A stretch of 64,000 nucleotides of DNA from Oceanimonas marisflavi (GTDB lineage: Bacteria > Pseudomonadota > Gammaproteobacteria > Enterobacterales > Aeromonadaceae), in the NCBI RefSeq assembly GCF_003049725.1, contig NZ_QAGM01000012.1:43816-107815 (forward strand), given 5' to 3'. The notes beneath the pieces were generated by a model. The model did no database searches. It worked only from the letters and a program-made list of their open reading frames with translations, and was not told where the DNA came from. Numbering within the stretch: position 1 is the stretch's first letter; every line of letters begins with the position of its first letter. Both the position numbers and the translations under genes were made by a program. Positions 26,154 through 35,047 of the stretch are shown here, piece by piece.

Positions 26154-26238
26154 TGGTGGAGGGAGCTGGATTCGAACCAGCGAAGGCGGAGCCGTCAGAT
26201 TTACAGTCTGATCCCTTTGGCCACTCGGGAACCCCTCC
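26154..26238 (-). tRNA. tRNA-Tyr (GTA anticodon)
   Basis: An 85-base class II tRNA with a long variable arm, GGAGGGGTTCC acceptor start, anticodon loop CTGTAAA and encoded CCA. Confidence 0.96.
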
Positions 26239-26248
26239 GAATTTTAAA

Positions 26249-26324
<76 letters not shown>

Positions 26325-26339
26325 ACACGAGCGGGACGA

Positions 26340-26369
26340 ATTCTATGGCAAGGAGATGCTTCTATGCAA
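26340..26369 (-). promoter_or_regulatory. Promoter of the tRNA-tuf operon
   Basis: On the minus strand TTGCAT (26364-26369) and TAGAAT (26340-26345) are 18 bases apart, and the start of transcription falls about 9 bases before the first tRNA. The discriminator between -10 and +1 is G+C-rich (CGTCCCGC), as in promoters under stringent control. Confidence 0.65.
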
Positions 26370-26553
26370 CACCCTTGGGCCAAGTTTTTTCACCGCACAG
26401 TTCAAGCGCGCAAAAAAGCACCATACAACCACCGGCTATTCACTCTCAGGGTGGGAGTCAGCTCACGTTACGACCAATGGCCAGCCCCCCCTCGCCTTGT
26501 TGAACAAGGCGGCTTTGGTGTATGGTCAGTCGGCGACTCACAGGACACCCTTG

Positions 26554-27495
26554 ATGAAGACTGACACCCATTCCCCCTATCTGACCTTTTCCCGCCAGAC
26601 CTGGTCAGAGCTGCGCGATGCCGTGCAACTGCCCCTGAGCGAAGACGAGCTGATGCGTCTGCGCAGCATGAACGATCGGGTTTCCCTGGCCGAAGTGCGG
26701 GACATCTATCTGCCCCTGTCCCGCCTGCTCAACCTTTATGTCAAAGCCAAGCAGCGACGCAGCCGGGTGCTGGATCAGTTTCTCGGCAATGAACACCACC
26801 GGGTGCCTTATGTGATCAGCATTGCCGGCTCGGTGGCGGTGGGCAAAAGCACCACGGCGCGTATTCTGCAGGCGCTGCTGGAGCGCTGGCCCCAGCATCC
26901 GCGGGTAACCCTGGTGACTACAGATGGTTTTCTGTATCCCAACGCCGAGCTGGAACGACGGGGGCTGATGAAAAAAAAGGGCTTTCCCCAGTCCTATGAC
27001 ATGCGCCGGCTGGTGCAGTTTGTGTCCGATATCAAATCGGGCAAACAGGATGTTCGGGCGCCCGTTTATTCCCACCTCACCTACGATATTGTGCCCGGCC
27101 AGGAAGTCGCGGTGGAGCAGGCGGACATCGTCATTATTGAAGGGCTGAATGTGCTGCAGAGCGGCATGGACTACCCTCACGATCCGCACCGGGTGTTTGT
27201 GTCAGACTTTGTGGACTTCTCGGTATATGTGGATGCCGACGAGCGACTGCTGAAAACCTGGTATGTGGAGCGCTTTCTCAAGCTGCGCTCCGGCGCCTTT
27301 GCCGATCCCGACTCCTACTTTCACCACTATGCACGGCTCACCGAAGAAGAGGCGGTGGCCACCGCCAGCCGCATCTGGCAGGAAATCAACTACAAGAACC
27401 TGAAGCAGAACATACTGCCGACCCGGGACCGGGCCGAGCTGATCCTGACCAAGGGCCAGGATCATCAGATAGAGCAGATACGGCTTAAAAAGTGA
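26554..27495 (+). CDS. coaA: Pantothenate kinase (type I)
   Basis: This enzyme carries out the first and rate-setting step of CoA synthesis, phosphorylating pantothenate. It has 313 residues (E. coli 316). The P-loop [10 protein letters not shown] is at 91-100, and [26 protein letters not shown] is the characteristic substrate region. I start at the ATG at 26554 ([14 protein letters not shown]), which aligns with the family; a much longer in-frame reading begins inside a tRNA and is not real. Divergent from the tRNA-tuf operon and convergent with birA, the same neighbourhood as in E. coli. Confidence 0.95.
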   Translation: MKTDTHSPYLTFSRQTWSELRDAVQLPLSEDELMRLRSMNDRVSLAEVRDIYLPLSRLLNLYVKAKQRRSRVLDQFLGNEHHRVPYVISIAGSVAVGKSTTARILQALLERWPQHPRVTLVTTDGFLYPNAELERRGLMKKKGFPQSYDMRRLVQFVSDIKSGKQDVRAPVYSHLTYDIVPGQEVAVEQADIVIIEGLNVLQSGMDYPHDPHRVFVSDFVDFSVYVDADERLLKTWYVERFLKLRSGAFADPDSYFHHYARLTEEEAVATASRIWQEINYKNLKQNILPTRDRAELILTKGQDHQIEQIRLKK

Positions 27496-27531
27496 GGCGT
27501 AAGGAGTGAGGGGTGAGGCGTAAGTCGCGCC

Positions 27532-27633
27532 CTCGTTCCCACGCTCTGCGTGGGAATGCATACCGAAACTCGCTTATACGGCAAGCTGTCTGCAAGCCAG
27601 ATAGACACTCCCACGCAGGAGCGTGGGAGCGAG
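27532..27633. repeat. Family B intergenic repeat with paired hairpins
   Basis: CTCGTTCCCACGC...GCGTGGGAATG at the left and CACTCCCACGC...GCGTGGGAGCGAG at the right are each palindromic and together form an inverted pair about 100 bases long. Partial copies lie at 7712 and 47322. It sits between the convergent genes coaA and birA and may also end their transcripts. Confidence 0.65.
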
Positions 27634-27661
27634 ATCCCCCTCACTCCTCTCCCCTTTCTCC

Positions 27662-28627
27662 TCACTGCCCCCGCAGGGAGATTTCTCCGCCCAGGTAGCG
27701 TTTGAGCTCGCCGTTTTCCAGTTCCAGCAGCAGGGCGCCCTGTTCATCGATACCCCGGGCGGTGCCGTGCACCACCTGTTCGCCCATCAGCACCCGTACC
27801 GGTTTGCCATTGAAATAATCAAGCCGGTTCCAGCGCTCGCGAAAGCCGGCAATGCCTTCCTGCTCAAAGCGTGCCAGCGCCTGCTGCAGGCCTTGTGCCA
27901 GGGCGATCACCAGGCCATTGCGGTCGCTGATCTCCCCCAGCTCCGCCAGCTCGGCCCAGGGCTGAGTGATCCTGTCCTGCTCGGTGGCAGGCAGCACCAG
28001 GTTCAGGCCCATGCCGATCACCAGATGACAGGGACCGCCGGCGGTGCCCGACATCTCCACCAGTATGCCCGCCAGCTTGCGGCCGTTCAGATAAAGGTCG
28101 TTGGGCCACTTCAGTGCCACACCGGCAAAACCGGCGCTTTCCAGCGCTTCCACCACGGCAATGCCTACCACCAGACTGAGCCCCATGGCCGCCGCCATGC
28201 CCTGCTCCAGCCGCCAGTACAGGCTCATGACCAGCTGGCCGCCAAAGGGAGAAATCCAGCTGCGGCCCCGGCGGCCCCGGCCTGCGGTCTGACATTCAGC
28301 CAGGCACAGATCCCCCTTGTTAAGCTGCTCCACCCGTTCCAGCCAGTGCTGGTTGGTGGAGCCGATCACCGGCACCACTTCCACCCGGACCGGCGCCAGG
28401 GCCCGGGCCAGCCGCTCGGGGTCAAGCAACTGCAGCGGTACCGCCAGCCGGTAGCCCTTGCCGCTGACGCTGTAAATATCCAGCCCCAGACTCTTGAGCG
28501 CCTGTACATGCTTGCTCACCGCCGCCCGGCTCACGCTCAGGGCGTCGCCCAGCTGCTCGCCGGAATGAAACTGGCCGTCGGCCAGGCAACGCAGCAGCTG
28601 TTCGCGCAGGGGGGTCAGTTCAGCCAT
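27662..28627 (-). CDS. birA: Biotin--[acetyl-CoA-carboxylase] ligase / biotin operon repressor
   Basis: BirA biotinylates AccB and, when loaded with biotinyl-AMP, represses biotin synthesis genes. It has 321 residues. An N-terminal winged helix (about 20-60, LSVSRAAVSKHVQAL) gives DNA binding, GRGRRGR at 116-122 is the adenylate loop, and LKWPNDLYL is the ligase core. Both domains are intact, so this is the bifunctional type. It overlaps the end of murB by 13 bases. Confidence 0.95.
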   Translation of the reverse strand: MAELTPLREQLLRCLADGQFHSGEQLGDALSVSRAAVSKHVQALKSLGLDIYSVSGKGYRLAVPLQLLDPERLARALAPVRVEVVPVIGSTNQHWLERVEQLNKGDLCLAECQTAGRGRRGRSWISPFGGQLVMSLYWRLEQGMAAAMGLSLVVGIAVVEALESAGFAGVALKWPNDLYLNGRKLAGILVEMSGTAGGPCHLVIGMGLNLVLPATEQDRITQPWAELAELGEISDRNGLVIALAQGLQQALARFEQEGIAGFRERWNRLDYFNGKPVRVLMGEQVVHGTARGIDEQGALLLELENGELKRYLGGEISLRGQ

Positions 28628-29643
28628 GACAGCGCCTCGTCCAGGTGGGTTTCGCCCTGCGGGCCAATCATGCGCACTTCCGGCTCCAGCATCACGCCAA
28701 AGCGATCACTGACCCGCTCCCTCACCAGCGCCGCCAGCCGCAGTACGTCTTCCGCCGTGGCGCCCCCCCGGTTGACCAGCACCAGGGCCTGCTGCTGATG
28801 CACGGCGGCGCCGCCCACACGGGTGCCCTTGAGCCCGGCCTGGTCGATCAGCCAGCCGGCGGCCAGCTTTACCAGCCCGTCTTCTGCGGGATACAGCGGC
28901 AGCTCGGGCCAGGCCAGCTGCAGGGCATCGGCCTGAGCCTGGCTGACCTTGGGATTTTTGAAAAAGCTGCCCGCATTGCCGAGCTCGGCGGGATCCGGCA
29001 GTTTGGCCCGGCGGGTGGCGCAGACCAGCTCAAACACTCGCCGGGCGGTGGCGTCCTCGCCCAGTGCCGCCAGCGGGCCATAACCCAGCACCGGTCGCCA
29101 GACCTTGGGCAGGCGCAGGGTAATGCTGAGGATCAGATGATGCCGGGCGGCATGCTTGAACACACTGTCGCGATAACCAAAGGCACACTCATCCGCCGAC
29201 CAGAGGCGGGTTTCGCCGCTGTGCCAGTCCATGCTTTCCACTTGTTCGCAGAAGCGGGACAGCTCCACACCGTAGGCGCCGATGTTCTGAATGGGCGCGG
29301 CCCCGGCGGTGCCCGGGATCAATGCCAGATTCTCGAGGCCCGGCATACCCCGCTCCAGGCAATAACACACCAGCCGGTGCCAGTTTTCTCCCCCTTCCAC
29401 CTTGAGCCGCCAGGCATCGTTGGTTTCAGTCACCTCAATGCCGGTCAGCCGGTTCACCACCACCTGCCCCTTGAAAGTAGCGGTAAACAACAGGTTGGAA
29501 CCCCCTCCTACCACCAGCCGGGGACCACGGTAGCGGATCAGCTCCGCCAGCTGCTCTCTGTGCTGCAGAATGACCACTTCATCGGCCTCCTGTTTCAGGC
29601 CAAAGGTGTTATAGGAAAGAAGTGAATGGGCGTTGCTCGGCAT
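28615..29643 (-). CDS. murB: UDP-N-acetylenolpyruvoylglucosamine reductase
   Basis: MurB uses NADPH and FAD to reduce enolpyruvyl-UDP-GlcNAc to UDP-MurNAc for peptidoglycan. It has 342 residues, the type I length. The FAD-binding GGGSNLL is at 46-52, IPGTAGAAPIQNIGAYG follows, and the catalytic serine region is NAGSFFKNP. First gene of the murB-birA pair, as in E. coli. Confidence 0.95.
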   Translation of the reverse strand: MPSNAHSLLSYNTFGLKQEADEVVILQHREQLAELIRYRGPRLVVGGGSNLLFTATFKGQVVVNRLTGIEVTETNDAWRLKVEGGENWHRLVCYCLERGMPGLENLALIPGTAGAAPIQNIGAYGVELSRFCEQVESMDWHSGETRLWSADECAFGYRDSVFKHAARHHLILSITLRLPKVWRPVLGYGPLAALGEDATARRVFELVCATRRAKLPDPAELGNAGSFFKNPKVSQAQADALQLAWPELPLYPAEDGLVKLAAGWLIDQAGLKGTRVGGAAVHQQQALVLVNRGGATAEDVLRLAALVRERVSDRFGVMLEPEVRMIGPQGETHLDEALSWLN

Positions 29644-29830
29644 GATGATGGGTCCTGGAAAAATGCCGGTGCAGTGTACCCCAAGACGCCGGCGGGGTTA
29701 ACCGGCCCGGCGTGAGCCCTGTTTATTGCTCACAGGAAAAAGTGATTTACCGCGCCAGTGACGGACATCATCTTGATTAGCGCCGGCATTTACCCTGAAA
29801 TCAGGGGTTCATCGTATCAGGAGAGCCCCC

Positions 29831-30241
29831 ATGAGCCGTACTCAGAGTGAACAGTTAATCCAGGACTATTATCGCGCCTTTAACGAAGGCGACATGGACA
29901 CCTTTCTCGGCCTGCTGACCGAGGATGTGATACACGATATCAATCAGGGCGGCCGGGAAACCGGCAAGGCCGCCTTTGCGGCCTTTATGGAGCGCATGAA
30001 CCACCACTATAAAGAGCAACTGGTGGACATGGTGATCATGGTCAATGAGGCCGGCGACCGGGGTGCCGCCGAGTTTGTGGTGCTGGGCGAATACCTCAAC
30101 ACAGACGAGGGTCTGCCCCAGGCCGGTGGCCAGCGTTATCGCCTGCCCGCCGGCGCCTTTTTTGAAATCAGGGACAACAAGGTGGCGCGCATCAGCAACC
30201 ACTACAACCTGAACGACTGGATTGCCCAGGTCATTCAATGA
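29831..30241 (+). CDS. NTF2/SnoaL-like, ketosteroid isomerase-related protein
   Basis: A 136-residue protein of the NTF2-like cone-shaped fold (QDYYRAFNEGDMDTFLGLLTEDVIHDINQGG, ending FFEIRDNKVARISNHYNLNDW). It resembles the conserved family annotated as steroid delta-isomerase-related, whose true substrate is not known. AGGAG lies 7 bases before the ATG. Its stop overlaps the start of the next gene (ATGA), so it leads a three-gene operon with an acetyltransferase and a nitrilase-superfamily enzyme. A catalytic or binding partner role for those enzymes is inference. Confidence 0.8.
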   Translation: MSRTQSEQLIQDYYRAFNEGDMDTFLGLLTEDVIHDINQGGRETGKAAFAAFMERMNHHYKEQLVDMVIMVNEAGDRGAAEFVVLGEYLNTDEGLPQAGGQRYRLPAGAFFEIRDNKVARISNHYNLNDWIAQVIQ

Positions 30242-30837
30242 ACCTGCGTATTGTCACCGTCACCGGCCAGGGCCTCACACCCTGGCTGAACGATCTGGCC
30301 AGGTTGCGTATTCGGGTATTCAGGGACTTTCCCTATCTCTACGACGGCAGCCTGGACTACGAGAGGAACTACCTCGCCACCTACACCCAATGCGAGCACA
30401 GCATCTGCGTGCTGGCCCTGGACGGTGAGCGGGTGGTGGGCGCCTCCACCGGCCTGCCCCTGGCCGAGGAGGTGGCGGAATTTCGCGCCCCCTTTGCCGT
30501 CGCCGGACTGAATGCCGAACGCATTTTTTACTGCGCCGAGTCGGTGCTGCTGCCCGACTACCGGGGCCGGGGCCTTTACCGGGCCTTTTTTGACGGCCGG
30601 GAAGCTCACGCCCGGGAGCTGGGCTTTGACACCGCCGCCTTCTGCGCCGTGGTGCGTCCGGACGATCACCCCCTTAAGCCCGCCAATTACCGGCCGCTGA
30701 CCGATGTCTGGGCCCGCTTCGGCTATCAGCCCGCCCCCGGCCTGCGTACCCAGTTTCGCTGGAAGGACAGAGATCGGAACGAGGAAACCGACAAACCCAT
30801 GCAGTTTTACCTGAAATCCCTGGAGGTATCACAGTGA
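30238..30837 (+). CDS. GNAT family N-acetyltransferase
   Basis: A 199-residue GNAT-fold protein. The acetyl-CoA-binding region is the VLLPDYRGRGLYRAFFDGREAHA stretch near residues 102-124, a R/Q-x-x-G-x-G/A type loop. Its substrate is unknown. It starts within the stop of the NTF2-like gene and ends overlapping the start of the nitrilase-superfamily gene, so the three are tightly coupled. In other bacteria a nitrilase-type domain is found fused to a GNAT domain, which supports a shared pathway. Confidence 0.8.
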   Translation: MNLRIVTVTGQGLTPWLNDLARLRIRVFRDFPYLYDGSLDYERNYLATYTQCEHSICVLALDGERVVGASTGLPLAEEVAEFRAPFAVAGLNAERIFYCAESVLLPDYRGRGLYRAFFDGREAHARELGFDTAAFCAVVRPDDHPLKPANYRPLTDVWARFGYQPAPGLRTQFRWKDRDRNEETDKPMQFYLKSLEVSQ

Positions 30838-31700
30838 CTCAGCCTCTGGTGCTGGCCTGCGCCCAGTATTCCATCGACTTTCTCGGCAACTGGCCCGCTT
30901 TTGAGCAAAAGCTGGACCGGCTGCTGGCCGACGCCCTGGCGCAAAATGCCAGCTTTGTGTTGCTGCCGGAATACTTTTCCATGGAGCTGGCCTCGCTGTT
31001 TGACGAGCCGGTTTACCGCTCCCTGAGCGCCCAGCTCGATGCCATGCAGACCCTGCTGCCGGACTTTATCGATTACTTTTCCGGCCGGGCCGAGCAGCAC
31101 GGCCTGCATATTCTGGCAGGCACCATTCCGGTGCGACTGAGTGACGGCCGCTTTGTTAACCGCGCCCACCTGTTTCGCCCGGACGGCAGCCACGACTGGC
31201 AGGACAAGCTGCAGATGACCCGCTTTGAAAAGGAGCAGTGGCACATCAGCGCTGGCGACGAAATAAAAGTGCTCGACACCGCCTTTGGCAAGGTGGGCGT
31301 GGCGGTGTGCTATGACAGCGAATTTCCGTTGATCGTGCGCCGCCAGGTGGAAGCCGGCGCCCGGCTCATCCTGGTGCCCAGCTGCACCGACACCGAAGCG
31401 GGCTTTAACCGGGTGCGTATCGGCAGCCAGGCCCGGGCACTGGAAAATCAGTGCTTTGTGGCCCAGTCCCCCACCATAGGCGAGGCGCCCTGGTCGGAAG
31501 CGGTGGATGTAAACACAGGTCGCGCCGCCATCTACACTCCGGTGGACTACGGCTATCCCGACGACGGCATTCTAGTCATGGGCGAGGATAACCAGCCCGG
31601 CTGGGTGGTGGCCACGCTGGATCTGGACGCGCTGGAAACCGTACGCGCCCAGGGGCAGGTATTCAACCACAGGGACTGGGACGGCCAGCTGGCTTACTAA
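30834..31700 (+). CDS. Carbon-nitrogen hydrolase (nitrilase superfamily)
   Basis: A 288-residue cytoplasmic hydrolase with an intact Glu-Lys-Cys catalytic set: Glu46 (LLPEYF), Lys125 (DKLQMTRFEK) and Cys159 (VCYDSEFP). Members cut amide or nitrile C-N bonds; the exact branch and substrate cannot be told from sequence. The start is GTG at 30834, overlapping the GNAT gene by 4 bases. Last gene of the operon; the MITE-like element at 31720 follows 20 bases later. Confidence 0.85.
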   Translation: MTQPLVLACAQYSIDFLGNWPAFEQKLDRLLADALAQNASFVLLPEYFSMELASLFDEPVYRSLSAQLDAMQTLLPDFIDYFSGRAEQHGLHILAGTIPVRLSDGRFVNRAHLFRPDGSHDWQDKLQMTRFEKEQWHISAGDEIKVLDTAFGKVGVAVCYDSEFPLIVRRQVEAGARLILVPSCTDTEAGFNRVRIGSQARALENQCFVAQSPTIGEAPWSEAVDVNTGRAAIYTPVDYGYPDDGILVMGEDNQPGWVVATLDLDALETVRAQGQVFNHRDWDGQLAY

Positions 31701-31719
31701 ACCTTTGAGCCCGTTGCGG

Positions 31720-31833
31720 GAAGCACCAGCAGGGTTACCTGCGCCGACACGCTTCGAGCACCTCCATGTGACGCTCGGCAAATGCCTTCCCTGGCATTTG
31801 ACGGTCGGCTACGGCAATCCCTGCTGTTGCTTC
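31720..31833. repeat. MITE-like palindromic element, copy 1
   Basis: About 114 bases with imperfect terminal inverted repeats (GAAGCACCAGCAGGGTTACC and GGCAATCCCTGCTGTTGCTTC read as complements) and inner GGCAAATGCC/GGCATTTG and GCCGAC/GTCGGC stems. Copy 2 is at 45631-45745 with near-identical inner sequence. No coding capacity. Confidence 0.7.
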
Positions 31834-31862
31834 CTGTCACCAAGGCTGCGCCTGCGGGTAAT

Positions 31863-32927
31863 TCAGGGAGAAGCACTCTCCGCCAGAAAGGCCTGAATTT
31901 CGTCGGCGGCCACGGCAAAGTTGAAGTTGCCCCAGGCGGTCACCCCCCTGGTGGTAATGCCCACCAGGTTGCCGCTTTCATCAAACAGGCCGCCGCCGGA
32001 CGAGCCATAGCTGATGGGGGCCGTGGTCTGAATAAGGCGCACCCCGTTTTCGCTGCGCCGGGCGGAGACAATGCCTTCGGTCAGGGTCTTGTCGAGCCCG
32101 GCCGGGGCGCCGATGGCAAACACCTTTTCCCCTACCTGCAGCCGCTCCACCGAACGGGCTCGGCTGGTGTAGTCGAGCCGGCCGCCGTCCTTCAGAGTCA
32201 GCAGCGCCAGATCCCGCACCGGATCCGTATACAGCACCCGCCATACCAGAATGTCTGCTTCACGCACCGGCTGGCCGTCCTGCCGGGCAATGGTGACCGG
32301 CACGCCCCCGGCGGCCACCTGATGATAGCTGGTCACCGCCCGGTAAGGGTCAATGGCCACCGCCGAGCCCAGACTCAGGGGCTCCAGGCCGGCCCCCAGC
32401 TGCTCATAGACCACCACCTTGTACACCGCCGGCCCGCGCTCGCCATAGAGGGTGGCGGCCGACAGGGCCGGCCCCGGTGCAGAGACCAGTTGCAGCCGCG
32501 GGGGCGTCAGCAGGGCCTGTTGGCGCACACAGTCGTCATCCCCCAGCCTGGCACAGGCGGCAAAGTGTCTTGCGGCACGCCCGCGATCCCGAACCGCCGG
32601 ATCGTGCTCGCTGACATAGATCTGTCCCAGCAGTTTATGAGCCTGAGCCTGCCACCGGGGATCCTTGCTGTCGCTCAGTCGCTCCAGCCACCGAATGGCC
32701 TCGGCGGTGTTTTGCGCCGTACCCCGCCCATCCAGATACATTTGCGCCAGCCGGTAGCGGGCCTCGGGCTGATCGGCACTGGCGGCGGCCTGCCGGTAAT
32801 GGTCAAAGGCGGTATTGTCATCGCCGGCCAGCCGGGCCGCATAGCCAGCCTGTTGCTGTTCGCCGGCACTCATGCCGCAGCCGGCCAGCAGCAGGGAGAA
32901 AAACAGAAGGGGCAGGCTGGATTTCAT
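31863..32927 (-). CDS. Lipoprotein with Sel1-like repeats and a trypsin-like serine protease domain
   Basis: A 354-residue protein. A lipoprotein signal peptide ends at LLAGC (Cys17). Residues 25-135 carry Sel1/TPR-type helical repeats (YRLAQMYLDGRGTAQNTAEAIRWL). Residues 160-350 are a chymotrypsin/DegP-like protease domain with His202 (YHQVA), Asp239 (RDLALL) and Ser310 (YGSSGGGLF), so the triad looks complete. It is probably a periplasmic, membrane-anchored protease or a protease-fold sensor. No PDZ domain follows. The gene stands alone between a MITE-like element and topB. I know no named homologue. Confidence 0.78.
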   Translation of the reverse strand: MKSSLPLLFFSLLLAGCGMSAGEQQQAGYAARLAGDDNTAFDHYRQAAASADQPEARYRLAQMYLDGRGTAQNTAEAIRWLERLSDSKDPRWQAQAHKLLGQIYVSEHDPAVRDRGRAARHFAACARLGDDDCVRQQALLTPPRLQLVSAPGPALSAATLYGERGPAVYKVVVYEQLGAGLEPLSLGSAVAIDPYRAVTSYHQVAAGGVPVTIARQDGQPVREADILVWRVLYTDPVRDLALLTLKDGGRLDYTSRARSVERLQVGEKVFAIGAPAGLDKTLTEGIVSARRSENGVRLIQTTAPISYGSSGGGLFDESGNLVGITTRGVTAWGNFNFAVAADEIQAFLAESASP

Positions 32928-32969
32928 GCAGGCTTTCCGCTGAAGAGTAAAAGCCTAAGCATAGCGTAC

Positions 32970-34892
32970 TCAGGCCTTGGCCCGGCGTCTGCCCTTGCCG
33001 GCGGTCCGGCGCGGACGCGGCGGTTTGCCGCCCTGCAGACCACGAAAGGACTCGGGGCGCAGGCTGTCGATCAGTGCCGGCAGCTGGCCCTGCAGCTCAT
33101 CCATAAACTGGCGGTAGCCCGCCTGTTTGCGGCTGATGGCGTCCAGCACCGCTTCCCAGCGGGCGGTCATATCGGGGGTGGTGGCGGAGTCGGGCAGGCT
33201 GTCTATCAGCCGGCCCCCCGCCTCGGTGGCATGGATCTGCCGGCCCCGACGCTCGAGAAAGCCCCGCTTGAACAGCAGTTCGATAATACCCGCCCGGGTC
33301 GCCTCTGTGCCCAGGCCGTCGGTGTCCCGCAGAATTTTCTTCAGCCCGGCGTCGGTGACATAGCGGGCAATATGGGTCATGGCCGCGAGCAGGGTGGCAT
33401 CGGTAAAGGGCTTGGGTGGCTGCGTCTGTTTTTCCTGCAGCTCGCCCTGCAGACACTGCACCCTGTCCCCTGCCTTTAACGCCGGCAGCCGGGACTGCAG
33501 CTCCTCGTCTTCCGGCTCGTCGGCCTTGTTTCTGGCAAACAGCGCCTTCCAGCCCGCCACTCGCTGCTGCCGGGCTCTGGCCAGAAAGCGGCCACCGGCG
33601 ATCTCCACTTCCACCTTTTTTTCGTCCAGCTCCTGATGGGGGTAAAACTGGGCGGCATACTGGCGGGCCACCAGCTCGTAGATGCGGCGCTCGTCTTCCG
33701 ACAGCCGGGCGCCGTCGGTTTTTCGGGTGGTGGGAATAATGGCATGATGGGCTTCCACCTTGCTGTCGTTCCAGGCCCGGCCACGCATGCCGGTGTCGGC
33801 CTGCGCCGTGGCCGAAGCCAGCGCCGGACAGACGGCGGCGATGGCCGCCAGCACCGACGGCCCCTGAGCGAAGTGCTCGGCAGGCAGGTAACGGTTGTCG
33901 GAGCGTGGATAGGTGATCAGCTTGTGTCGTTCATACAAGCCCTGACACACATCCAGCACGCGCTTGGCGCTGAGACCAAAGCGACGGGCGGCGTCAATCT
34001 GCAGGGCCGACAGGTTATAGGGTAGCGGCGGTGGAATGCGCTGGCGCTTGCTGTCGGCGGCCAGCACGGTTCCCGGCTGACCAGTGATGCGTCGAACGAC
34101 GTTTTCCGCCAACCCCCGGGACAGCACCCGGCCCTCTTCGTCCTGCCAGGGCTGACAGGCCCGGCTTGGCTGCCATTTGGCGCGAAATTGCTCATCGCTC
34201 TCTGTCTGCAGCAGCGCCTGCACCTCATAAAAGGGCTTGGGCTGAAAGTCGGCGATGTCTCTGTCCCTGCGCACCACCAGCCCCAGCACCGGGGTTTGCA
34301 CCCGGCCCACCGAGAGCACGCCGTTATAGCCCATGCTGCGGCCGGCCAGGGTACAGAGCCGGGTCATGTTGATGCCATACAGCCAGTCGGCCCGGGAGCG
34401 GGCCAGGGCCGATACCGACAGGGGCACGAAGTCGGTGTTGGGCCTGAGCGCGGCCAGGGACTTTTTCACCGCCGCCGGGTTGAGGTCGCTGATAAGACAG
34501 CGCTGCACCGCTCCACGCTTGGCGGCGGGCACCCTGCAGTAGCTGATCACCTCATCCACCAGCAGCTGGCCTTCGCGGTCCGGGTCGCCGGCATGGACTA
34601 TGGTGCCGGCCTCCCTGAGCAGCTTTTTGACCACCGCCAGCTGCTTTTTGGTCTTGGGCTTGGGCACCAGCTTCCAGTCGTCGGGAATGATCGGCAGGTG
34701 CTCGCGCCGCCACTGTTTGAAGGCGGGATCATAGGCGTCGGGCTCGGCCTGCTCCAGCAGGTGGCCGATGCACCAGGTCACCACGTCGCCGTTGGCCAGG
34801 CGAATAAAGCCCTCGCCCTTTTGCTGGGGCTTTGGCAACACCTCGGCCAGAGCCCGGGCCAGGCTGGGTTTTTCGGCGATATAAAGAATCAT
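32970..34892 (-). CDS. topB: DNA topoisomerase III
   Basis: A type IA topoisomerase that decatenates replication intermediates. It has 640 residues (E. coli 653). The TOPRIM motif DPDREG is at 103-108, Glu7 is in the N-terminal AEKPS, and the active-site tyrosine is Tyr328 in TYPRSDN, the same number as in E. coli. The C-terminus is a basic tail ([15 protein letters not shown]). I start at the ATG at 34892 (MILYIAEKPSLARAL), matching the family; there is no strong ribosome site, and an in-frame codon 13 residues earlier is possible. Confidence 0.93.
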   Translation of the reverse strand: MILYIAEKPSLARALAEVLPKPQQKGEGFIRLANGDVVTWCIGHLLEQAEPDAYDPAFKQWRREHLPIIPDDWKLVPKPKTKKQLAVVKKLLREAGTIVHAGDPDREGQLLVDEVISYCRVPAAKRGAVQRCLISDLNPAAVKKSLAALRPNTDFVPLSVSALARSRADWLYGINMTRLCTLAGRSMGYNGVLSVGRVQTPVLGLVVRRDRDIADFQPKPFYEVQALLQTESDEQFRAKWQPSRACQPWQDEEGRVLSRGLAENVVRRITGQPGTVLAADSKRQRIPPPLPYNLSALQIDAARRFGLSAKRVLDVCQGLYERHKLITYPRSDNRYLPAEHFAQGPSVLAAIAAVCPALASATAQADTGMRGRAWNDSKVEAHHAIIPTTRKTDGARLSEDERRIYELVARQYAAQFYPHQELDEKKVEVEIAGGRFLARARQQRVAGWKALFARNKADEPEDEELQSRLPALKAGDRVQCLQGELQEKQTQPPKPFTDATLLAAMTHIARYVTDAGLKKILRDTDGLGTEATRAGIIELLFKRGFLERRGRQIHATEAGGRLIDSLPDSATTPDMTARWEAVLDAISRKQAGYRQFMDELQGQLPALIDSLRPESFRGLQGGKPPRPRRTAGKGRRRAKA

Positions 34893-34919
34893 GAGGATCG
34901 TCTGAAACTGGGACAAGGC

Positions 34920-35008
34920 TGTAGGCGCCACTTTAGTTGGCGCATACCGGCATCGCCGGTAACCCAGACCTGCTCTCGCAGGTCCTGCCGGCTAAAGCGG
35001 CAGCTACA
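34920..35008. repeat. REP-like inverted pair, family A copy 4
   Basis: TGTAGGCGCCACTTTAGTTG at the left and ...GCTAAAGCGGCAGCTACA at the right, with internal ACCGGCATCGCCGGT and GACCTGC/GCAGGTC dyads. Same architecture as copies 1 and 2, placed just upstream of topB. Confidence 0.75.
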
Positions 35009-35047
35009 ACAGGCCCCAAACAGCATCATTGGCCCACTCCCCCCAGC

